This document shows positions 60,025-64,000 of a stretch of DNA of 64,000 bases, piece by piece; the stretch's first letter is position 1; every line of letters starts with the position of its first letter. Location: the NCBI RefSeq assembly GCF_900109365.1, contig NZ_FNZR01000002.1, forward strand, positions 496,001 to 560,000, given 5' to 3'. Source of the stretch: Parapedobacter koreensis. Lineage in GTDB: Bacteria; Bacteroidota; Bacteroidia; Sphingobacteriales; Sphingobacteriaceae. The notes below the pieces were generated by a model. The model was not told where the DNA came from and ran no database searches. It worked only from the letters and a program-made list of their open reading frames with translations. The position numbers and the translations under genes were made by a program.

Positions 60025-61470
60025 TTATTCAATATCTGTAATGGGGGAATAAGTGGGCACCAACGATTTCATAATCAACCATCCGATGAGGTATGCTACC
60101 GCACAAATGGAGAATATAATAAAGTAACCCGACTCGATACCTTCAAATCCCATGAATTTCATGTTGGTATCCGCCGCGTAATCAAAAAGCACGCCCGACC
60201 CCTTATTGATTAAAAATGAACTGACACCGCCTGCCATCCCACCGATACCGGTAATGGTAGCTACGCTGGATTTGGGAAACATATCCCCAATCGTCGAGAA
60301 AATATTTGCAGACCAGGATTGATGGGCAGCGCCGGCAATACCGATAATGATCACAGGAACCCATACCGATATACTTCCCAACGGTTGGGCCAATAAGGTC
60401 AGTAAAGGAAAAAATGCAAAAATCAGCATGGCTTTCATTCGGCCGGCGTAAGGATTCATGCCCTTCTTTTCGACAAAATAAGTCGGAAGCCACCCACCTA
60501 TGATGGAAAGCAACGTAAGTGCATAAAGCACGAAGATATATAGGGCACTTTCCGTAGAGTCCAGGTTGTATACAGAGCTGAGGTAAGCCGGTGTCCAGAA
60601 AAGGAAAAACCACCAAACGCCATCTGTCATAAATTTGCCAGCAGCAAACGCCCAAGTTTGCCTATAGCCAAACGCCTGAATAAAGGACATTTTCCTTGGC
60701 GTCACCAACGGATCAGACTGTTCAACCTTCACCATTACATCATCTTGTTGAATATAAGCCAGTTCGGCCGAACTAACCCTTGAATGCAGATGGGGCTTCT
60801 TATACATGAATATCCAAAACCCCATCCATACAAAGCCCAGTGCCCCGATGATGATAAACGAAGCTTCCCAACCGTAAGCCGCTGCAATAAAGGGAATGGT
60901 TACCGGTGCAGCCAATGCACCAACCGTCGCCCCGGCATTGAAAATACTCGTGGCAAATCCACGATCTTTTTTCGGAAAATATTCCGCAGTAGCTTTAATG
61001 GCAGCAGGAAAATTGCCCGCCTCCCCGATTGCAAGGACAATACGGGCGAAAATGAATAACGTAACACTTACCGATACGACACGGCTAATATCCCCTACTG
61101 TACCAATAAGCTCTTTTGCTTCCCCGAAACCAACAAGCCAATTCCCCGTCAGAATGCCGGCTGTGGCTATGCCGCAATAAGCGTGTATACATGCCCCCAC
61201 CGACCAAACCCCAATGGCCCATAAAAACCCGCGCTTGGTATCCAGCCAGTCAACCAACCTCCCCGCAAACAACATCGAACCGGCATAAACAATGGAAAAA
61301 ACTGCCGTAATATTACCATAATCGCTGTTTCGCCAATGAAATTCGGGCACAATAAAATCGGTCCAAGTAAGCGATAATACCTGCCTATCCAAGTAATTGA
61401 TCGTCGTGGCGAAAAAAAGCAGGGCACATATACTCCAGCGGTAGTTAGTCATCGGGGGGGAAGCAGACAT
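60025..61470 (-). CDS. MFS transporter, hexuronate (ExuT)-like
   Basis: This 481-aa transporter has 12 predicted helices. Its start (RWSICALLFFATTINYLDRQVLSLTW) and the LVDWLDTKRGFLWAIGVWS loop are typical of the anion/cation symporter branch that includes ExuT. Position supports this: uxaC and uxaA lie upstream on the same strand, so it probably imports glucuronate and galacturonate. An in-frame ATG six codons in (MTNYRW) is an alternative start. The gap to uxaC is 143 bp, so a separate promoter is possible. Confidence 0.88.
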   Translation of the reverse strand: MSASPPMTNYRWSICALLFFATTINYLDRQVLSLTWTDFIVPEFHWRNSDYGNITAVFSIVYAGSMLFAGRLVDWLDTKRGFLWAIGVWSVGACIHAYCGIATAGILTGNWLVGFGEAKELIGTVGDISRVVSVSVTLFIFARIVLAIGEAGNFPAAIKATAEYFPKKDRGFATSIFNAGATVGALAAPVTIPFIAAAYGWEASFIIIGALGFVWMGFWIFMYKKPHLHSRVSSAELAYIQQDDVMVKVEQSDPLVTPRKMSFIQAFGYRQTWAFAAGKFMTDGVWWFFLFWTPAYLSSVYNLDSTESALYIFVLYALTLLSIIGGWLPTYFVEKKGMNPYAGRMKAMLIFAFFPLLTLLAQPLGSISVWVPVIIIGIAGAAHQSWSANIFSTIGDMFPKSSVATITGIGGMAGGVSSFLINKGSGVLFDYAADTNMKFMGFEGIESGYFIIFSICAVAYLIGWLIMKSLVPTYSPITDIE

Positions 61471-61613
61471 AATTAACGTTTTAAAATGATTAGATTTATA
61501 AAGGTGTAAACGTTTACAAAAACCAAATATAGAAAGAGTTCCCGACTACTAATCTTTTTTACATGGAAATTCTTCGAAATCGTTTTCGTATTCCTGAGCG
61601 TAGCGGCCATCAG

Positions 61614-63017
61614 CTATTTCCAGCCAAAATATCGATGCGCATTGTTATAACAGATATCTTGGATAATTTGACCAATCCATTCCAAATCGTTTGGTAATTC
61701 ACCATTTTCTATTTCGGTACCGAAGAGATCACACAATAACCGCCGAAAGTATTCATGCCTCGGAAAGGAGAGAAAGCTCCGCGAATCGGTGAGCATACCT
61801 ACAAAACGGCTCAATAATCCCATATTGGACAAAGCATTTAGTTGCCTGGTCATACCTTCTTTTTGATCAAGGAACCACCAAGCCGAGCCAAATTGTATTT
61901 TGCCCGCCACGGATCCATCGTTGAAATTGCCAATCATGGTGGCCATCAACTCATTATCCGCCGGATTAAGGTTGTAAAGAATGGTCTTGGCCAACTGATC
62001 GCGACTATCAAGCCGATCTAAGAACTTCGAAAGCGCTTGACCATGCGCAAAATCGCCAATAGAATCCCAGCCTGTATCTGGCCCAAGTTTGTGCGACATG
62101 CGTGAATTATTATTGCGCAATGCCCCTAAGTGAAACTGCTGTACCCATCCCTTCTCTGCATCCCATTGTGCAAACAACAGCAGCATGGCCGACCTGAATT
62201 TCCGATGTTCTTTGCCCGATATCGGCTTTCCAGCCAAAGCCTGCGCAAAAATGTGTTCAATCTCCGCGTCGGTATAATCTTCGACGTATATCTCCTCCAA
62301 CCCGTGATCTGACACCCTACAGCCCATCGATGCAAAGAAATCATGGCGGGATTTTAAGGCTTTATAATAATCTGCCAAGCCGGAAATCGGTGTGCCAGAT
62401 ACCTGTTCCAACATAGTCACGTAGCTTCTAAACTTATGCGGATCACTGAGATTCATTCCCGCATCGGGACGAAATGCGGGGTAAACCGCAATTTCATAGG
62501 CTTCATCACGCAATTGCTGATGAAAATCCAGTGGATCCGTTGGATCGTCCGTCGTGCAAATGATTTTCACATTCATGCGCTGTAACAATGCACGAACGTG
62601 GTATTCTGAAGATTGAAGCTTCTCCTGAGTTTCGTCAAATATCCGATCCGCCGTAGTTGGATTTAACAGCTCCGCTATGCCAAAATAACGCTGTAATTCC
62701 AAGTGTGTCCAATGATACAACGGATTCCGCATGGTATAAGGCACAGTTTCTGCCCACTTACGGAATTTTTCCCGATCGGGCTTATTACCGGTAATATAGC
62801 TTTCGTCTACGCCGTTCGTACGCATTGCCCGCCATTTATAATGGTCACCATTGAGCCACACTTGGGTAATATTTTCGAAACCTGTGTTTTCAGCAATCTG
62901 CCGGGGTGGCAAATGGCAATGGTAGTCGATGATGGGCATGTCAGCGGCGTAGCCATGGTATAGCGCCTGAGCAGTTTTTGTATTTAAAAGAAAATGTTCG
63001 TCCAAAAAAGTTTTCAT
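61614..63017 (-). CDS. uxaC: Glucuronate isomerase (uronate isomerase)
   Basis: This 467-aa enzyme interconverts glucuronate with fructuronate and galacturonate with tagaturonate, the first cytoplasmic step of hexuronate use. It shows MPIIDYHCHLPPRQIAEN (metal-site HxH), the later MSHKLGPDTGWDSIGD and WFLDQKEGMTRQLNALS. ATG 63017 (MKTFLDEHFLL) is the usual family start; a GTG at 63038 is also in frame but less likely. The uxaA stop is 24 bp upstream, so the two form an operon. Confidence 0.95.
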   Translation of the reverse strand: MKTFLDEHFLLNTKTAQALYHGYAADMPIIDYHCHLPPRQIAENTGFENITQVWLNGDHYKWRAMRTNGVDESYITGNKPDREKFRKWAETVPYTMRNPLYHWTHLELQRYFGIAELLNPTTADRIFDETQEKLQSSEYHVRALLQRMNVKIICTTDDPTDPLDFHQQLRDEAYEIAVYPAFRPDAGMNLSDPHKFRSYVTMLEQVSGTPISGLADYYKALKSRHDFFASMGCRVSDHGLEEIYVEDYTDAEIEHIFAQALAGKPISGKEHRKFRSAMLLLFAQWDAEKGWVQQFHLGALRNNNSRMSHKLGPDTGWDSIGDFAHGQALSKFLDRLDSRDQLAKTILYNLNPADNELMATMIGNFNDGSVAGKIQFGSAWWFLDQKEGMTRQLNALSNMGLLSRFVGMLTDSRSFLSFPRHEYFRRLLCDLFGTEIENGELPNDLEWIGQIIQDICYNNAHRYFGWK

Positions 63018-63041
63018 ATCGTTAAGTTCGTTATTCACTAA

Positions 63042-64000
63042 TCACAAAGAGACACCGCGCTTCCATGGAATAAAATCATCTTGATTAAGCATTACAGCTT
63101 TTGGCACCACTTCTCCTGAAGCCGCACGTATGCAATATTCCAATATACCTGCTCCCATCTCTTCGATGGTCTGCACCCCAGCTATAATAGGGCCGCAATC
63201 AATGTCGATGATATCGGCCATCCGTTGCGCCAGTAAACTGTTTGTAGCCACTTTAATGACAGGGCATATTGGATTGCCTGTAGGGGTACCTAACCCCGTA
63301 GTAAACACAATCAGTGTAGCCCCGCTGGCTGCTTTGCCCGTTGTTGCCTCTACATCGTTTCCCGGTGTACATACCAGGTTCAATCCCGGTTTGGTAGCCC
63401 GCTCTGTATAATCAAGTACATCCACCACGGGCGAAGTGCCTCCTTTTTTTGCGGCACCATTGCTCTTGATGGCATCGGTGATCAATCCATCCTTGATGTT
63501 TCCTGGCGAGGGGTTCATGTGGAAGCCCGACCCCGCCTGCTCAGCAGCAGCCCCATAAGCTTGCATCAAGGAAATAAATTTAAGTGCCGACGCCTCATCC
63601 GGCATCCGGTCAAGCAGGTTCTGCTCGGCACCGCACAACTCTGGAAACTCAGCCAATAATACCGTACCCCCCAAAGCAACAAGCAGGTCGGCCGCATATC
63701 CGACAGCAGGATTGGCTGAGATACCGCTAAATCCGTCACTTGCGCCACATTTCACGCCTAGGGTCAATTTGCTCAGCGGGGCGGGTTGTCGCATAAGCTT
63801 ATTTGCCTCTACCAAGCCAAGGAATGTTTGGTGCATGGCATCTGTAATCAATTGCTCTTCACTCCGCGATTGCTGCTGTTCAAAGATGAGTAATGGTTTA
63901 TCGAACTTCGGGTTTAATGTGTATAAATCATCCAAAAATTGTTGCACTTGCAAGTTTTGGCACCCCAGGCTCAATACCGTCACGCCTGCAACATTCGGAT
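63042..64000 (-). CDS. uxaA: Altronate dehydratase, C-terminal part (5' end outside window)
   Basis: This is the last 318 residues of UxaA, which removes water from altronate to give 2-keto-3-deoxygluconate. The frame stays open to base 64000, with PNVAGVTVLSLGCQN at the edge, a typical mid-protein motif. Also seen are GVKCGASDGFSGISANPAVG, NPSPGNIKDG and VFTTGLGTPTGNPICPVIKV. The rest lies beyond the window. It is the first visible gene of the hexuronate operon with uxaC and the ExuT-like transporter; uxaB is not in the window. Confidence 0.95.
   Translation of the reverse strand, partial: PNVAGVTVLSLGCQNLQVQQFLDDLYTLNPKFDKPLLIFEQQQSRSEEQLITDAMHQTFLGLVEANKLMRQPAPLSKLTLGVKCGASDGFSGISANPAVGYAADLLVALGGTVLLAEFPELCGAEQNLLDRMPDEASALKFISLMQAYGAAAEQAGSGFHMNPSPGNIKDGLITDAIKSNGAAKKGGTSPVVDVLDYTERATKPGLNLVCTPGNDVEATTGKAASGATLIVFTTGLGTPTGNPICPVIKVATNSLLAQRMADIIDIDCGPIIAGVQTIEEMGAGILEYCIRAASGEVVPKAVMLNQDDFIPWKRGVSL

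Noticed and set aside
1-64000. tRNA genes, CRISPR arrays, insertion sequences, prophage
   Set aside because: I looked for cloverleaf ends, regularly spaced repeats and transposase or integrase motifs and saw none; a tool search could still find a weak one.

Overview
The window is a stretch of a Bacteroidota chromosome, most likely Sphingobacteriaceae (Parapedobacter/Olivibacter/Pedobacter-like). Four things point there. Families largely confined to this phylum occur: a DUF4834 protein, an OstA-like protein, a DUF4369-TlpA lipoprotein, a GH92 mannosidase, and an LptF/G permease next to tgt. Shine-Dalgarno sequences are mostly absent. The promoters have the Bacteroidota form, TTG, about 20 bp, then TAnnTTTG. 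No rRNA, tRNA, CRISPR array, prophage or transposase was found. The genus is inference.

Layout. 1-4.1 kb: lgt (5' cut), asnS, a YciO-type protein and a double-NBD ModF-like ATPase, closed by tandem GC-rich hairpins. 4.2-10 kb: GH92 mannosidase and secreted BSP metallopeptidase on the minus strand, then a histidine kinase, response regulator and DUF1304 protein. 10-16.5 kb: DUF721, recF, DUF4834, a PH-like membrane protein and tilS on the minus strand, with a large OstA-like LPS-export protein and a convergent doxX that overlaps its end by 195 bp. 16.6-22.9 kb: CocE hydrolase, YCII/DGPF protein with its ECF42-like sigma factor, an SDR, a hypothetical secreted protein, an SPFH protein and a 56-aa ribbon-helix-helix protein. 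22.9-26.2 kb: DMT exporter and a GMC dehydrogenase with its small subunit. 26.4-28.6 kb: a three-gene alkylation-repair operon (AraC-MGMT fusion, a PF09859-type dioxygenase, AlkB). 28.6-31.9 kb: rdgB, a HolD-like unknown, a deoxyhypusine-synthase-like enzyme and an enolase-superfamily epimerase. 32.1-38.2 kb: gltB and gltD. 38.2-43.8 kb: DMT transporter, LptF/G permease, tgt, a glycosyltransferase, rsmG, a DinB protein. 43.9-50.1 kb: dprA, the SRP RNA gene ffs, accD, an M23 peptidase, a MerR regulator, fbp, a phosphodiesterase, a TrmN6-like methyltransferase. 50.4-60 kb: hutH, a PhoB-type regulator, TlpA lipoprotein, alaS, an OmpA-family protein, a DEAD-box helicase. 60-64 kb: hexuronate genes exuT-like, uxaC and uxaA (cut by the window edge).

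Most of the window is housekeeping. The points that deserve a second look are: the Tgt that has lost its three zinc cysteines, the DHS-like enzyme in a genus without eIF5A beside a HolD-like protein, the alkylation-repair operon, the ostA/doxX tail overlap, a perfect dyad at the doxX promoter, the ffs gene between dprA and accD, a 56-aa RHH gene short enough to be missed, and several -7 boxes lying only 3-8 nt from start codons. I did not find a clearly undescribed multi-gene system.
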